From: Clostridiales bacterium
GTDB lineage: Bacteria > Bacillota > Clostridia > Christensenellales > CAG-1252
Direction of reading: 5' to 3'
Assembly (NCBI GenBank): GCA_003445835.1
Contig: DMCI01000069.1
Coordinates: 1-5,331, forward strand
DNA: 5,331 nt
This document shows, piece after piece, positions 5,108-5,331 of the stretch. The first letter of the stretch is position 1. Every line of letters starts with the position of its first letter. The notes beneath the pieces were generated by a model. The model was given only the letters and a program-made list of their open reading frames with translations, made no database searches and was not told where the DNA came from. Both the position numbers and the translations under genes were made by a program.

Positions 5108-5331
5108 ATGGAACAAACGGAAAAAAGAGAAAAAGCAAAAACCACCGTCGCCATCGTCGTGATCGCGCTGCTGGCTGCGGTCAGCGCCGTGTTCGCCGCC
5201 TTGTACGTCACGGCAAAAGCAAATGAAAACGCCGCGGACGACAGATATCGCGCCCTTGCCGAAAGCACTTACCGCAAAAGCTATTACGCGCTTCTATATA
5301 ATATGGACGGTTTGGAAGGGGCTGCCGACAA
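5108..5331 (+). CDS. ypeB: Germination protein YpeB, N-terminal part (gene continues beyond the right edge)
   Basis: YpeB is a membrane-anchored spore protein needed for SleB to accumulate and stay stable in the dormant spore; each depends on the other. Only the first 74 residues are present. Residues 1-11 are charged (EKREKAK); 12-35 form one hydrophobic membrane anchor; the following segment, AESTYRKSYYALLYNMDGLE at 51-70, matches the conserved start of the YpeB ectodomain (family form AENSYQRAFHELTYQVD). AAAGGAGG at 5096-5103 overlaps the sleB stop and lies four bases before the ATG, so the gene is translated from the sleB transcript. The PepSY-type C-terminal domains of the family would lie outside the window. 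The call rests on the N-terminal motif together with the position right after sleB. Confidence 0.9.
   Translation, partial: MEQTEKREKAKTTVAIVVIALLAAVSAVFAALYVTAKANENAADDRYRALAESTYRKSYYALLYNMDGLEGAAD

Overview
The window reads as chromosomal DNA of a spore-forming member of the Bacillota, most likely a Clostridia-like anaerobe with a G+C content a little above 50 % (judged by eye). The evidence is four sporulation or germination genes side by side: a SipL-type protein, SpoIIR, SleB and the start of YpeB. The SipL architecture (DUF3794/SPOCS domains plus a C-terminal LysM) is the clostridial counterpart of Bacillus SpoVID. I see no mobile element, tRNA, rRNA, CRISPR array or phage gene.

Layout. 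Bases 1-2154 hold a two-gene minus-strand operon. A 614-residue predicted lipoprotein with a GLUG-repeat beta-helix (310-2154) is followed after 10 bases by the N-terminal 99 residues of thymidylate synthase ThyA (1-299), which runs off the left edge. A near-ideal sigma-A promoter (TTGACT, 17 bases, TATAAT) drives this operon. Bases 2155-2280 are a divergent intergenic region, with a weaker sigma-E-like promoter candidate facing right. sipL (2281-3729, plus) converges with spoIIR (3798-4325, minus). The 68 bases between them hold a GC-rich hairpin usable as a terminator in both directions and a separate A/T-rich inverted repeat. spoIIR and sleB diverge from a compact 91-base region that carries a sigma-F-like promoter for spoIIR and a sigma-G-like promoter for sleB. 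sleB (4417-5097) and ypeB (5108 to the right edge) form the classic bicistronic germination operon.

How the genes work together. The right half spans the life of a spore. SpoIIR, made in the forespore, triggers SpoIIGA to process pro-sigma-E in the mother cell. SipL, a sigma-E-type product, helps anchor the coat at the forespore surface. SleB and YpeB, made late in the forespore, are stored in the dormant spore to degrade cortex peptidoglycan at germination. The left half is apparently vegetative: dTMP synthesis coupled to an uncharacterised surface lipoprotein.

The most notable points are: a spoIIR promoter that would start transcription almost at the ATG, implying a leaderless or near-leaderless mRNA; a canonical lipobox in SpoIIR; back-to-back sigma-F and sigma-G promoters in under 100 bases; and a beta-helix lipoprotein translationally linked to thyA. 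I did not find a clearly new multi-gene system. All family assignments come from reading the translations and remembered family motifs, not from searches.
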